NCBI GenBank assembly: GCA_004026145.2
Contig: CP034983.1
Coordinates: 10,370,658 to 10,434,657 of the forward strand
Direction of reading: 5' to 3'
Length of the DNA: 64,000 nucleotides
Source: Takifugu bimaculatus
Taxonomy: Eukaryota > Chordata > Actinopteri > Tetraodontiformes > Tetraodontidae
A program made the translations under genes and the position numbers. Of this stretch, positions 10,289 through 23,300 are shown in pieces; the stretch's first letter is position 1; each line of letters opens with the position of its first letter. The notes under the pieces are model-generated. The model worked only from the letters and a program-made list of their open reading frames with translations, searched no databases and was not told the origin of the DNA.

Positions 10289-11638
10289 GCGGACTCTCCT
10301 GCGGGAACTGTGGAGCGACGTCGATGGACACGGGTGAAAGGAGGAGAGCCGTAAATGTTCTGCCGTTTTATCCTCTTTTATAATCCGCAGACACAAAAAC
10401 ACGAATGTCCGACATCAAAGGCTTTCCTGGACCGTGGCGGGAATTTCGGGAAATTCCCTGCGGGCTGCTGATGTGACTGACGGGACACTCGGTCGGTGTT
10501 TGGAATGCTTCTTTAGTCTGTGGTTTGTCGTACGTCTGTGATCGTGTTGTCGAGCTGCGTATTTGCTCTAAATGTGACGTAAACAACACAACAACCAGTT
10601 TCTGTCGTAAAAGGGTGGTTCCATCCGGCTAGCAACGAAAGCTATTACAGGCTAGTTTCAGCGGTGTAGAACAGATGTCGTCTTATTTTGAATGTGGCAG
10701 GAATCCTTTAAGCATGTAGCAGGATGTTAGCCGCAGAAACTGTACAGAACGAAGGGGAAATATCGATATAAATGGAAAAAAAACAACTTTGTCTTATTTG
10801 CTTTAACATTTGTTTTCTGTCTGTTAGCTGTAGCTGTTGAGCTGCGATGTGATTAGGTTACATTAGCATACGCAGGCGACGGCTACATTAAATCTCACAT
10901 ATAGTTAAAACATATTTACATCAAGCTAAAGGGTTTATTCACCCCTCAGAAAAATGGTCCCTTCTCACAGTTTGTTTATTTCTCTTATTTCTCTTTCGTG
11001 CAGGACTAGCATTTGCGCTAAATGCTGCACACTTTAAAACATCTAAATGCAAAAGCTGATTTTCAAATTTAAGTCATTGAAAGTAAATATATCATTGAAC
11101 CGGACTGGCAGAAATGTTGTTAATGGTTTTTGAATGTTAAGTGACTCGGGCTAACCGAAGTCCTTGCGGTTCATTTCTCGAGGCTAAGCTAATTCAAGCT
11201 AACCAGCATCACGACAGTTCCCTGACTCCGGACTGCTCTGTGATTTACCCCCAGCGTCATGCTAACACACGTTCTGCTCTCACATTGATCCGTCCAAGCT
11301 TCTGGCAACATTTCCACCTCATAATTTAACTTTTCCCTGCGTTCGTCAATATTTATGCCTTCCCAGGACCCCCGTGTGGGACCTCTCATCGATTAGTCTC
11401 ACTTCTCTCCTCGACCTGCTGACCTCCATCCTTGGATCTCCAGCTTTGACCAGCGGCGGAGGCGTCTGTTTCTGACTAATTAGAGGCGTGTTTCTCTTCC
11501 TTGAGGCGGTGGCGAGCATCCCGTGTGCTAACGTAGCGCTGCAGCATGTAGCGCTTGTAGCTTCTCTTCACGTCTGTAGAGGTAAAGACTTGTGTACCAC
11601 AGCAGGATGTTCTGTCCCCTTTTTCAGATGCTTGTGTT

Positions 11639-11644
11639 AATAAA
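11639..11644 (+). terminator. Candidate poly(A) signal for rnf152
   Basis: This is the first canonical AATAAA on the plus strand after the rnf152 stop, about 1.4 kb downstream. Mammalian RNF152 transcripts have long 3' UTRs, so a more distal site is also possible. Confidence 0.3.
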
Positions 11645-11660
11645 TTTTGACGTTAACTCA

Positions 11661-14600
11661 TGAAACCTCCCGCGCTCGTCACTATTTCTGCCCTCGTTCC
11701 TTTGACTTGAGGTCACGTCAGCGTGTTTTTCCCCCAAAAACAAATTCAGGAAATTCCAGGCTGAGAAGGTCTGTGAACGAGACAGGAAGCAGAAACTGTC
11801 AGAAAAACCAAAATATCGACTGGAACCTCGCGATTCTTTCCCAAGTCTTGATTCCATCTTCCAGTTTGTGTCGCCATGGAGATGCTTCCCCCCCCCTTTT
11901 TCATTGTGAAATATTAAACTTTGAATCGGGAAGCGTGGATCTCGGCAGTCTCTCAGTCCGAAGTGTTTTATACGGGTGATTATGGAGCTTTTGAGCATGA
12001 GCAGAGCCTCGATTTATAGAGATTAGCTCCCCTGAAATGTTGTTTTCCTCAAAGAAATTGACTCCAGTGGGAGATAAAGAAGCCATTTCCTTGTCTTGTT
12101 ATTTACTGAAGAGCCGTATTTCATGGTCGGGAGAACTTGGCTGCCTTTGTTTACCCTCAGGAACCTCTTTTCCTCTCCAATATTTATTGATATAGCATGA
12201 ACGGAGGTAATTAAGGCTCCCCGGGGAGCATTTTCAGGGGCTGAACGCCTCAATTCTTCACAGGCCGTCGCGGGTAATGGACTCGAGCGCGTTCGCGCCG
12301 CTTCTAAACACAAATCAACCGCCACCTTCTCCACAGTATTAAACCAGGTGTGGTCCACGGGGGGGGGGGCAGGTCACAGCCTTTACTGCTGCCCACCACC
12401 AGGGGGCTGATTTAATTCTGCTTCCTGTCTGGAGGCAGCGTTGGGCGACGGAGTCAAAGCAACCTCGATATTTCAGCTCTTAGCGCGCGGTAGCGTAAAT
12501 GTAGCGAATGTGACCCTCGCGAGCGCCGTCGGCGGAGCGGAAAATCAATGCTGGGATTGGTCGTTTGAAGTCTTTGATGACAGGTTAATTAGCCGCCGCA
12601 CGCGTGCGCGTCGCTCGCCAGCTGGCGTCCGGGGCTCGGAAACGGCCGCGTTTGCATTTTCGGCGTGTCCGACGTGCAGCTTATCAATCAGCAGCCGCTC
12701 GCCAGACTCGGACGTGCGAAAGCGTGACGGCGTCGCCAAGGTCACCGATGGCTGTTGGTCTGAACTCCCACAACAGCCAATTAATATGCTAATTTAACGG
12801 GTAAAGAATAATTAACGGCCGTTGCGTTCCAGGATGTCGGCCCACGTGTGAGAATCGACTGCTGGCACCAAAATTCGAACGCTTTCGGAGGTTTTTTGTA
12901 ATAATTTATGTTCTCGTGTTATTAATCTGTCACCTGCCACTTCAAAGAAGTCGATCCTGATCCGAAGCCAGTAATCGGAGGCGAATCGCTCCCTTATGCC
13001 TCATAAACCATCCTGAATGTTGACATGAAAGCATCAAAGACAGCAAACCGCAGCCATGAGTCGGCATAAATCAGGAGGACGTGACGGTGTTGTTGGGTTT
13101 TCCTTTGGTTTGGACCTCGGGACGGGATCAAAGACAACAGGAGACCGGCACCGGTGTCGCCGTGACAACAACAACCGGAGCTCCGGTTAGACACCAGTGA
13201 CGGACGTCGGTGCGTGTTTAACAGCTCGGCATGAGGACAGCGCCGCTGCTCTGAATCCCACATTCCCTGTTAGCGACCATCTGGATCAATAGAAGCTAAC
13301 GGCGCTAACGGGGCCGGAGCTGCTCTACTCCTCGTGCACCAGTCGGAGGGCTCTTGCTCCCGCACGTCGAGTCATTTGAAGGTTCCCTCATGTTCAACCA
13401 GGCCTCTGACTCGGCGGTTCTGAGGTCCAACATGAGAGGACGTGACCTCTGAATGTGGGTCTGCTCGTGTCCTTCCTGACTCCATGAAGACCCCCGGGGC
13501 TCCCCGGAGGCTCTTTAACTGTATTCCTGCAGCGGTTAAACTCTTCATCCTCCGTCAGGTTCTGTCTGATTAGATTTGGGCCAGATTACTCTCCTGCCTG
13601 GATCGATACCCTCAGGAACGGACCTCCGCGTGCTTCGGCACGTTTGTTCTCCCTGAGGTTAAACCGCGGCCCTCCTCCCTCGCCACCTCGCCGTTTTTCC
13701 CGTTTCCCCCCGACCCTCCGTCAGGCTGTTTTTACCTGTTTGGACGCATCGATCTGTTTACGCCTGCCGGCCTTTAATGGAGGCTGTGGGGCGAAGAGAG
13801 CGGCCGGCGTGACGGATAATGGAAGGTCGTACTTAACTCAAAACAAATGCGTCTAATCCCAAACACACACGGCGGAGGAGCGTCTCCTCGCCGCACGCCC
13901 GCTTGTGCCGAGAGCCCTTGAGCAAAGGCTTGAGCGAGCGTGCGCCTGTGGGATGGATTTGCGGGGGGTCTACTGGAACGATCTGGGAGCGGCCAGCGCT
14001 TTACATCTATTGATCCGGCGTTTTAGCCGGACAAGAACATCCACGTGACGCCGTCGCACCCTGATGATGTCATCAGCAGACGTCACCGGCACAGATGAGT
14101 GCCTTTCGTACTCTTTTAGGAGCAGAAGGCGGCGTCTCCTGGCCCCAATCTGTCCTCTGCCCCGAATCCTGGCTCATCTTTTCCCAGTCCGTCCTTCAAA
14201 CTTCCGCCACGAGCGTCTCCGAGGAAAACTGCCTTTTCCCCCCCCTGATGATTCTAATTCTGGTTGTTTATCAAATTAGTCTCCAACAGAAGTCGGCGAT
14301 GAATATTTGATTGAGTGACTAAATGAGCCCTAATGCAGATGTTTGAAACAGATGCTTCCTTATCAGTCTTGGTTTCCAATTCCAAACCTCTTGATAAAGA
14401 TCAAAGCCCGCGGAGGCGCCGCCTCCCTCTGAGCTCTGACTGGAAAACGTGAGGAGCGAACATGGTTCCCTTTTATCCCGTTCAGCTGCTGCCTGAGGTC
14501 GGTTGCAGGTCACACACACGCGCATGTCGCGCTTCAGCCGCGGCCCGTGGAGCTGCACGTGCGTGTGTGACCTGTGTGCACGTTTTCACAAGGCTGAAGC

Positions 14601-15759
14601 TTCTCCTCACGCTTGAAATGAAGCAAAACGCTCGTTCGGGGAGGACGTTGGAACCGTCTCCTTTGTTTCTTCCTCTGTTCAAAGTCGTGACGTCATCTGC
14701 AGGAGATCAAAGCGCTTTTCTTTGATGTTCCTGGACCGGGCAGTAACGGTGGGCCGCGGCACCAGGTCACGGGGAGGATGATGAAAGGGGACGCAATGAA
14801 GTACAATAGGAGGATGGTGAACGTGGGATCTGATCCAGGAAGCAGACGGTTGCCTCATTAAGCCATCCTTCAGACATGGTCCGATGTGTCTGGATCTGGG
14901 ACTAGTGACGAGCTCATAGATCCCAAGGATGGCTTTCTCCTGCAGAAGAAATAATCGGAATGAGGAAACGGCAGCCCGACCCCGAGGCAGAGACACGCGT
15001 GTCCTGCTGCGGATTAACGGGGGGGGGGGATGGAGGGAATGACGGAGGACGGCGAGCGGAGGGCAGCAGGGAGGACGTCGGCGTGGTGGGAGAGGCCGGG
15101 AGCCGAAGACCGGAGCGGATCAAAAACGCCCGACGGGTGTTTGATCCTCTGACTCCACATGGAACATTGGGGGACCAGCTTGAATTTGACTTTCCAGCCC
15201 TGAGAAGTGTGTTTTTCCACTTGGCATTAGGGACGATTCACCGGCCTTATCCTCAGCGGGATTAGAGCTGGAAGGCTCCTTATTATCTTCTGCGTTTGGG
15301 CTCCGTCTGTTAGGGAGAGCGCTGGAGCTTAAGACAAATTACCCCCTCAGCGACTTTGGGATGCCAGAGCTTCAGCCAAGAACCGGCCTGGGGGGGGGCG
15401 GGGACCCCAACACTCCCCCAAACGGTGGCCTGGTTCATGCAGAGCTGAGAGGGAAGAGCTCCGGTTGCTAACATCAGGAAGGTGTTTCCCAGAAGCAGGA
15501 AAACACGAAGAGTGGAAACTCTTATTTCTACCTGATTTCCACCTTTCCGCGGTCCTGTTTTCTGACGTGAATGTTGCGGTAAAACCGTCCGGGAACAGTA
15601 ATGAACCGCAATAACGCTTTAGAGGACAATTCAGGCCCGTGATTGCGTATTTAAGCAGCTGCTTAATCTTTTGAAGGACACGTTTGCTTCGTTCCCGTCT
15701 GGGCCTGAAATAATGTGCAGAGGAATCTTTGACGTGAGACTTTTCGTTGTTCTTTCTTT
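11661..15759. other. Intergenic DNA between the convergent genes
   Basis: No coding exon or RNA gene is supported. It contains a homopolymer G run near 12360, a CTCF-like core at 12396-12407, and a CpG-rich block at 12.48-12.75 kb followed by TAATTA/CCAATTAAT words at 12.77-12.83 kb that could be regulatory. Frames in this stretch overlap on both strands and show no domains. Confidence 0.5.
12396..12407 (+). promoter_or_regulatory. CTCF-like core motif
   Basis: CCACCAGGGGGC, a close match to the CTCF core, plus orientation, lying between the two convergent genes. Binding is not shown. Confidence 0.35.
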
Positions 15760-15765
15760 TTTATT
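15760..15765 (-). terminator. Candidate poly(A) signal for cdh20
   Basis: TTTATT on the plus strand reads AATAAA on the minus strand, about 1.0 kb past the cdh20 stop. It is the first canonical hexamer I find on that strand after the stop, which suggests a 3' UTR of roughly 1 kb. Confidence 0.4.
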
Positions 15766-16784
15766 ACCAAGAATACAAAAACATATCTACATTCACGTAC
15801 TGACCGTAGCTTGACTCACCACAGAAATTTCAAGTAAACTTTAATCAAATTATATATATAAAAAAAAACACAACTTTTCCTCCCTCAGTTGGCAAAACAC
15901 AGTTTTTAAGTGTTTTGGAGTTGTTGTTTTTTTAATCCAAAATGACCTTTTTACATTTGGCACTTAAGTCAGATTATCTCTGAAGTCCGCTGGGATGGAG
16001 GCAGCGTCCCACGTGAGTGTGGCGCCACCCAGGTTGGACAACACCAGTACCCGGATGGGCGGGGCCTCCTCAGCTGCTGAGCAATGGCGGCACGGTGGTG
16101 GATCCAAAGGAACGATGAAAGGCAGCTGTGTCGTGTGCTTTTCCACCCCCGTTCTCCCAGACGTGAGGACGGAGAACGCGTCCAGGAAGTGGCCACCGTT
16201 ACGCACTCGAGAGGGGGAAAACTGCGGAATTACCGTAAAAACGTGTGAAAACAAACGAGACAAGAATAAACATGTCACACGTGTATCGCGTGATCCACCC
16301 ACACAAGAAACATGGCCTTTACATCATATAGGTCACAACATATATGTGAGCAGGAAGGTGTGAATAACTTAGAGAAAATATAAATACAGCACCGGAGACA
16401 GAGGAATAAATTAAAACCCTTCAAAGAAGCAGTGACTCCTGGGCTGTAACCACCCCCCCAGCCGTCTCCGCTCTCAACTCTTTGAACCATGGGGGTGGGG
16501 GGGGGAGATCAGGCAGGGAGGGGTTAACGTGTGCTTTGAAGACGTTCATTTGTGGGGGTTTTGGGAGCTGCCGTCTCTCGGGGAGATTTAAGCCCGGCTC
16601 ACAGTGCTGCTCAAGGCCTTCGCCTGGTCGAGGCCGCCAAAGTTCAAGTGCTAACAGTTGCGGGACGTCTCCACCTCCTCGCTAACGGGACGTCTCCGCT
16701 CCGTCGTGTCTCTGCCGCGCACGTTTTCCACTGGTCGGCTTTGCCTTGGTGAAACTTTGCCCGGCTCTGAACGGCGAAGTCGCT
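15766..16784 (-). other. Probable cdh20 3' UTR
   Basis: Minus-strand sequence between the cdh20 stop codon and the first AATAAA. No protein-like frame is present. It includes a C-rich run on the minus strand at about 16494-16506. Confidence 0.4.
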
Positions 16785-17305
16785 CTACCACAGCGGCGGA
16801 CTGTTGGCCTCCAGCACGCCGTACATCTCTGCCAGCTTCCTGAAGCGCGGGCCCCAGTCGTTCAGGTAGTCGTACTCGTGGTCCGTGTTGGACGTCCCCG
16901 ACTGCAGAGAGCTGAGGGACTCGGCCACAGATCCCTCCCCCTCGTAAGCGTAGGTCTGCAGCGAGTCGTAGGGCGGCGCGCACAGGTCCAGGTCCGCCTC
17001 CAGGAGTTTCGCCAGCACGTATCCGTGAACGCTGCTGTCCCCGCCGCCGCCGCCCAGGACACAGGCCTGAGGGACGTACCGGGACAGGCTCTCGATCTCC
17101 GGCAGCATGTCCTGTCTCATCTTGCCCGGGTGATGGTGCGCTTCTCGCGGGTTCCACATGGCGGCGATGTCGAAGGCCTCGGTGTCTTCCTCGCCGCCGC
17201 CCTCGTCGTCGTAGCGCACGATGTTCTCGTGGACGTTCTCCTCTTCGTCGCACAGGAAGGTCTTCTTCCGGTGGGTGCGCAGGGACAGCATGAGCAGGAT
17301 CATCA
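16785..17305 (-). CDS. cdh20: cdh20 coding exon 11 (last): end of TM helix and cytoplasmic tail
   Basis: 521 bp; acceptor CTGCTCCAG before 17305, stop at 16785-16787. It encodes residues 619-791: the second half of the membrane helix (VMILLMLSL), a basic stop-transfer (RTHRKK), the p120-catenin region and the beta-catenin-binding end, finishing SPPLW. A five-Gly run (GGGGG) precedes [12 protein letters not shown] and looks like a lineage insertion. Confidence 0.95.
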
Positions 17306-20300
17306 CTGGAGCAGAGAGGACACACAAACGCGTTAGGACATTTATAATACTGGACACTCGCCAAAAAAACCCCCCAATATTTTATAAACGCATTGATCTT
17401 GAATAAAAAATGAACCCTTAAATCACCTGGAGGGGGAGAAGCAGACTTATTTTCCTTCATTTTCCTATTTTCCAGCAATAAAGAGACAAATTTCTGTCTA
17501 AACCTCAGGAACACTTTGTCAGTTTGACAAAGGCGCATTAGCAGCCGCCTCCTGCTGCGATTCCACAGCCACTGGATTAAACACGCGTCTCTTTTTCTTT
17601 CCTGGTCCCAGTAAAAGTCTGGCGTTCATTAGCGCCAGCTGCTCCGCAGCATCACGCTCCGTGTCCCCCCTCGGAGGCCGATGGAGACGTGCGTTATCGC
17701 TCCCCGCAGACCCGTAAACCCTCCGCTGGGCGACTCACTCCGCTCCGCTCAGACGCAGCAATAAATTCCGCTGAAACAACTCCGCCAGCTTCACCTGTGA
17801 CATCACCGACCTTTAATTTCAAAGAGCCCGGGGCCAAATCCCGCTCCGGAACGAGGATGATTTCAATGGCTCGTTTCAAACTTTTAATTGTTCTCTTTCG
17901 CTTAAATGAAGGGAGGAAAAACTTCCAGGTTTAGGAGGATTTAAGGGAGGTAAAAGTGGGGGAAAATAAAGAAACTCGTCAGATTACGATCCAGCCGATG
18001 ACGCCTGAAACGCCGGCGTGACGCTCCGGATGATGTTTCGGACTCCGCAGCCCGCCACTCACCCAGAAGGACGAAGATGCAGGCCAGGATGGCGATGAGC
18101 GCCCCCCTGCTGAGGCTGGCGGGGAGGCTGTAGGCCTCGGCGTTGCACGACAGGACGTTGCCCTCGTGGTCGCAGCTGCACACGCGGATGGTGAGCGTGC
18201 TGGTGCTGGTGTGCTCGCTGTCGGAGATGATGATGGGAAGGTGGAAGACGGTCTGCTGCTGCTGGGACCAGCCTCCGCGGCGCGTCAGGACCCACGCCGT
18301 GTTGTCTGGATGGTCATGGGGGGTGGAGGTGGTGGTGGGGGGGTGGGGGGGGGGGGGGGACATTCATAATAAACAGCCTGTTTCACCCCACATCAAATAC
18401 ACACTGTCGTTTTAATCCACTAATATTACTGTTGAGGTGTCAATGACCAGAGCTGGCCTGAGGGGGCAGCGCGCCACCAGCGTGTACCTTGGTTGTCTCT
18501 CAGGGTGAAGTTGGGGTTGTTGGCGGCCTCCGGCGCCAGGCTGTAGTAGAAGTGTTGTCCGCCCTGAGGTTCGTCCACGTCAACGGCCGTCACCATCTGG
18601 ATCAGCTGGGCGACATCAGCAGACACGTCCAATCAACCACAGAGGCCGGTTATTCACGCGCAGCCCCGTAAACTGGTCCGTACCTGCCCGGCTTTGGCGT
18701 TTTCACACACGTAGGCCTCCAGGTAATGCGTCAGCGAGGGCGGGTTGTCGTTCACGTCCGTGATCTTTATGGCCACAGACACGCTGGCGATCTGTGATGG
18801 GTTATCTGTGGACACACACACACACACGGATAACCAGAGAGCCACTAGAGTGGCGCTAAAGTGCACTTTTCCCGGTCCTAATCCTGGTTCTTTGATGCTT
18901 TGATGTGGCGCTCAACTCCGGAACTAAGGCCGAAGAACCAAATATGCTCCACCAAAATGGTCTTTCACCTTCAAGGTGTGAAATAAACAGAGTTTGAGTG
19001 GCATTGTCCTGTACCCTGATGAAACTCACTCATCTCCATCGCGAGGACCGTGATGTTGTGCCAGCTCATCTCCTCTCGGTCCAGGGTCCGCACCGTCATG
19101 AGGGCCCCGGATGTGATGTCGATGTAGAAGTATTTGTCGAGGTCGTTCGTCCTCTCAATGGAATATCTGCAGACACCAAAACAACACATGCAACCATTCA
19201 TAAGAGCTTCCCATCCACCAGCTCCATCCCTGTTCCAGCTGGTAAACCCTGACAGACTGGCTGCAGCCTGCTGTCCGACTCCCCAGATGATTGATAGCCT
19301 TAATGAAAGCCTTAATGCATAATCATTTATAGTTTTAATCAGAACAACTCAACATCTGGACAGCCTGTGTATGAAAACGTTGCTGCGGCTAATTACTGGA
19401 AATTGTTGTCAAGGTTGTTGCGTTTGTGCTCTTCCGCCAACACGGTGAGTTTCTGCCCCCGTGTGGTGGCAAACCGGAACTACACCCGCGCCACCGCGTT
19501 ATATTACGTTATTTTCGTGAAACTGTGAGCTGTAATAAAATGTAGGCAGTTAATCGGAGCTTGTTGTTGTATTTATTACAGCAGTAGGAGTTTTTACTTT
19601 AATTTTCTTACACGCCAGAGATGAACGAGCCTCTCAACAGCACGTGAATCAACCATTAATTGGCCTAAACGGCTTCAGGTGTAACCGCTGCTGCACAGGT
19701 ATGGCTGGACCATCTTTTCTCCAGAAAGGACGCTTTTAAAATCAAGTTAAAGTTAATAACTTAATGGCCGACAGCGCCTGTTGTTTAGTGACATTTACAC
19801 AGCTGACACAGGTATGGATTTCCATGTCTGCATGTTTTTAATTGTAATTTTAAATTTTTTAATTCTCGCGTGTTGCGTTATACCGATGTTGTTGAAGCTG
19901 GTGACTGGTGGCGTAAAGAAAATAAATGTAAGAATATTTACCTTACCGGACATTTTAAATCATAGTAAATAAATGCTGTCCTACGATAGCAACAGGTCCA
20001 TTTATCCTCTGCTTACCTATCCAGCCCAGTAGAACCAGTTACCCCCCCCCCCCGGCCCAGTACAACCAGTCCATTCACCATCTCTGCCCTAGTATAACCA
20101 GTTAGTGTGACGAGTCTCTCCTTGACCTTTAACCTCTGGGTTGTATAACAGTTAATGACCGTCCTGTGGAGGAGACCTGAGTTGCCGTGGTAACCCCCTC
20201 CTCACCGCACTGTGTTGTTGGCTGAATCGGGGTCTCTTGCCGACACCGTCTTCACCACCGTCCCGATCTCGGCGTCCTCCGGCAACTCGATGTAGTACCC

Positions 20301-23300
20301 AGGTGAGTCAAACAAGGGGGGCTCGTCCACGTCCTCCACGCTCACGTGCACTATTGTCACGTCCTTGAAGGGCCCGTGGTGGTGAAAAAGGGGGTCCACC
20401 TGGGTGTTGGCGCCCTCCACCTTCAGAGTGTAGCTGGGCTTGGTCTCGAAGTCCAGCGGCTGAAGATTGAACACAAAAAGGAGCTTTGAGCCGCCAAATG
20501 TTTCACTCTGTTCCCAGAATTTTACGTCCACCTGAGAATTCGTGAAAAACGTCGGCGCTAAATAGGTCAAAGTGGCTCGGGTTAGGGTTCCTCGCACCTT
20601 TTTTACAGTGATGATGCCAAACAGGTTGGTGGGGTCGGTGCTGACGTCGAAGGTGTCCCTCCCGTCTCCATCGATGATGCTGTACCTCATCTCGGCGTTG
20701 ATCCCGATGTCCCTGTCCTTTGCCCAGATGCGACCCACCACCGAACCCATGGGCGCCGCCTCCGGGATGCTCATCTGGTACAACCCTGAGGTAGAACCAG
20801 CAACTGTCAGTGTGGAAACACGAAATATGTTCGACTGAAAGATAGAAATTGTGTCCCGAGATTATGAAATGACTGTATAACGCCCCACACGTTTTACACG
20901 CTTCCACCACTAGAGGGAGGCATAAGCCCTCTAAAACCTCCACGGTCGCTCTGTCACATTCACACACGTGGACACACTTTCACTCAAAAAGTTCCAGCAG
21001 TGCTTCACAGCTGGATTACGCACTGTCCTGATCTATTGTTTGTCTATTGATCATCTACTGTTTAAGCTTAAAAAAGAGGTGACAGCTGCCCAATTTGTGG
21101 CGCTCCCTGCGGTCCACTGAGACCTGTCTGGACTTTGTACTCGTCAGACCCCCTCATGATGGAGGTTCCAGCAAAGTGATGGCTCTAATTGGTAGGACAG
21201 CTAGTAATGGAGGCGGGGGGGCGGGTAACCACCCATCGAGCAGGGAGAGATGACGGCGGACCGTTAGGCAACCCCTGACCTGCGATAGCCCGTAATGGCG
21301 TGCAGAAACGTGGATAATGAGAGAGGCAGCATGGGGCCGCTGGTGACAGCAGCCAGGGGGTGGGGTGCAGGAGATGATATGGAAGACATGCCAGGGGAGT
21401 GGAGCACCAGAACGACGAGGTGGAGGGCGAACGGGTGTCGATGTCACCGTGAATAGCTCAGACGCTCCATCAACCGGAGCTAATCTGCTATCAGTTTTAA
21501 ATCTGGGTATTCTTAAAGAACAATTCAGCCGCAGCGATCAAAAAGATAGATGGATGTTCTACAAGGAGGACGTTTCCTCTCACGACGTTTTACTCCTGCA
21601 GAGATTAGAGGAAGGTGACCTGAGTTCGGGCTCGGCGGCTGAGGAAAGTGCTTCAGGAAACGCGCTACGTTGGGAGCGATAAGACGGCGAGGACGAGCGC
21701 TCGCTCTCTTACTCTGGTCAAACATGGGCGGGTTGTCGTTGATGTCGGTGAGCGTGATGTTGACCGTGGTGGTGCCGGCCAGACCTCCCATCTGCCCCCC
21801 CATGTCCTTGGCCTGGATGACCACGGAGTAGTTCTCTCTGGTCTCCCGGTCCATGTCTGCCAGCGACACCCGGAGCACGCCTGTGGACAGGTCAAAGGTC
21901 AGGCGTGGCGTTTGGGGCGAAATGAAAGACACAATTGAAATCAAAGAGAACTGCTTGTAAATGAAAGAACTGGTCAGAACTCAGAGGATTTAATGTCGGC
22001 AGTCGCCATTAAGATTTGGTTTCGGTGCATCGTAATTGAGCGTAAGCGTGGCGCGGATCCGTCCTCAGTCTTCCACACAGGAACTTTCCCAGTCTGCTCC
22101 CTGTGATAAAAGCTGCGGCGATGCTGATTGATAGCTGCAGAGCTTCTCATGTTCCGGTGATTGATGAAGCTGCTGGGCAGCCGGAGAGGATTGGCAACAG
22201 ATTTCACAAACAAGGAAATGAGGCAGCTGCAGTAAAAACTCTGCTTTCAGGAGACTAATGGAGATTTGGAGGTGGCCTGAGTTATAGCTGCTCTTACTGA
22301 GTCTGGCGCTAGAGGAGAATTAGCCTTTTATTTATTTATGTGTTAGTGTTAAGGTTAATTTGCAGAAGATTGCAATTTATTTGGGAAAAGTTTGGTGTTT
22401 CCACATTCTGTTGCCCAACTACTAACATTAAGGAGCAGCTCAGGTGTCTGTGGGCTTTATTTCTTCTTCTCCACCAAACCTTTTTGGAGCAAAACAGGTT
22501 GTAAGAAAATGGGGGGAAAAAACACAACAACCTCTGTCGGTCTCATAGCAACAACAGGCATCACGCTGAGCCACATGCACTCAGAGCTGGGGCTCTCAAA
22601 ACGTGCACGGCTGAAATCAGACCCTGGTGAAGGGAGTCGAGTGCTGGCAAAGACCGCCTGTCCGTCACCGCCACAGAGGCGCTCAAGTTCTGTCTTTAGC
22701 TCAATTCTGGGGCCTTGAAAGGGAAACGAGCAGGCGGGAGAACTGCGGCCCAGTCGGTGACGGCGTACCGGTCTTGGCGTCCACTGAGAAGTAGGGCTGC
22801 CCCTCCAGGATGCTGTAGACCACCCGGGCGCTGTTGCCGTACGTGGGGTCGTCGGCGTCGGTGGCGGTCAGCTGGATCACAGATGTTCCTGCACAAAGAC
22901 GGGGGCAGCAAGTTTCTTAAAACTCTTCTAAATCTAATAAGTTATTCCAAAGGTAATTCTCTGAGTGGCTGGACCTGGTCCAGAAATGCTTATTTACTCG
23001 ACAGGAAGCAAAAAAAGTGGTTCATGAATGGGAGATGAAGCAGACAATAGTGACTGCGGGCGGTTGTGTACGTCTCCGCTGTAATTAGACCCGTCCGACG
23101 TTTCACGGGCCGCTTCTCTCCATTCTTACCTATTTGGGACATTTCTGGTACGGTGGCCCAGTAGGGTCCATCTAGGAACCTGGGCTCGTTGTCGTTGATG
23201 TCCTGGATCTTGACGATGAACTCGGACTCGGGCTCCAGGGGCCTGTCGGTCAGGCGGTTCCTGGCCTGAGCGCGGAGGACGTACTGGGCCTTCATCTCTC

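Larger units (their letters stand above)
10217..11660 (+). other. Probable rnf152 3' UTR
   Basis: Sequence downstream of the stop begins with an 11-C run (10230-10240), another C-rich stretch to 10257 and a 10-G run (10276-10285) that could pair as a hairpin. The remainder is AT-richer and has no protein-like frame. ATTAAA occurs at 10887-10892 and the first AATAAA at 11639-11644. The true 3' end cannot be fixed from the sequence. Confidence 0.4.

Noticed and set aside
9395..10402. 335-codon minus-strand frame opposite rnf152
   Set aside because: It is the antisense shadow of the GC-rich rnf152 exon: Arg/His/Ala/Gly-rich, no domain, no splice or promoter context.
16746..17336. 196-codon plus-strand frame over the last cdh20 exon
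   Set aside because: Antisense shadow of conserved cadherin coding sequence.
16651..17538. 295-codon minus-strand frame over the last cdh20 exon
   Set aside because: It is an out-of-frame shadow, Arg/Pro-rich. The cadherin tail is in the other minus frame.
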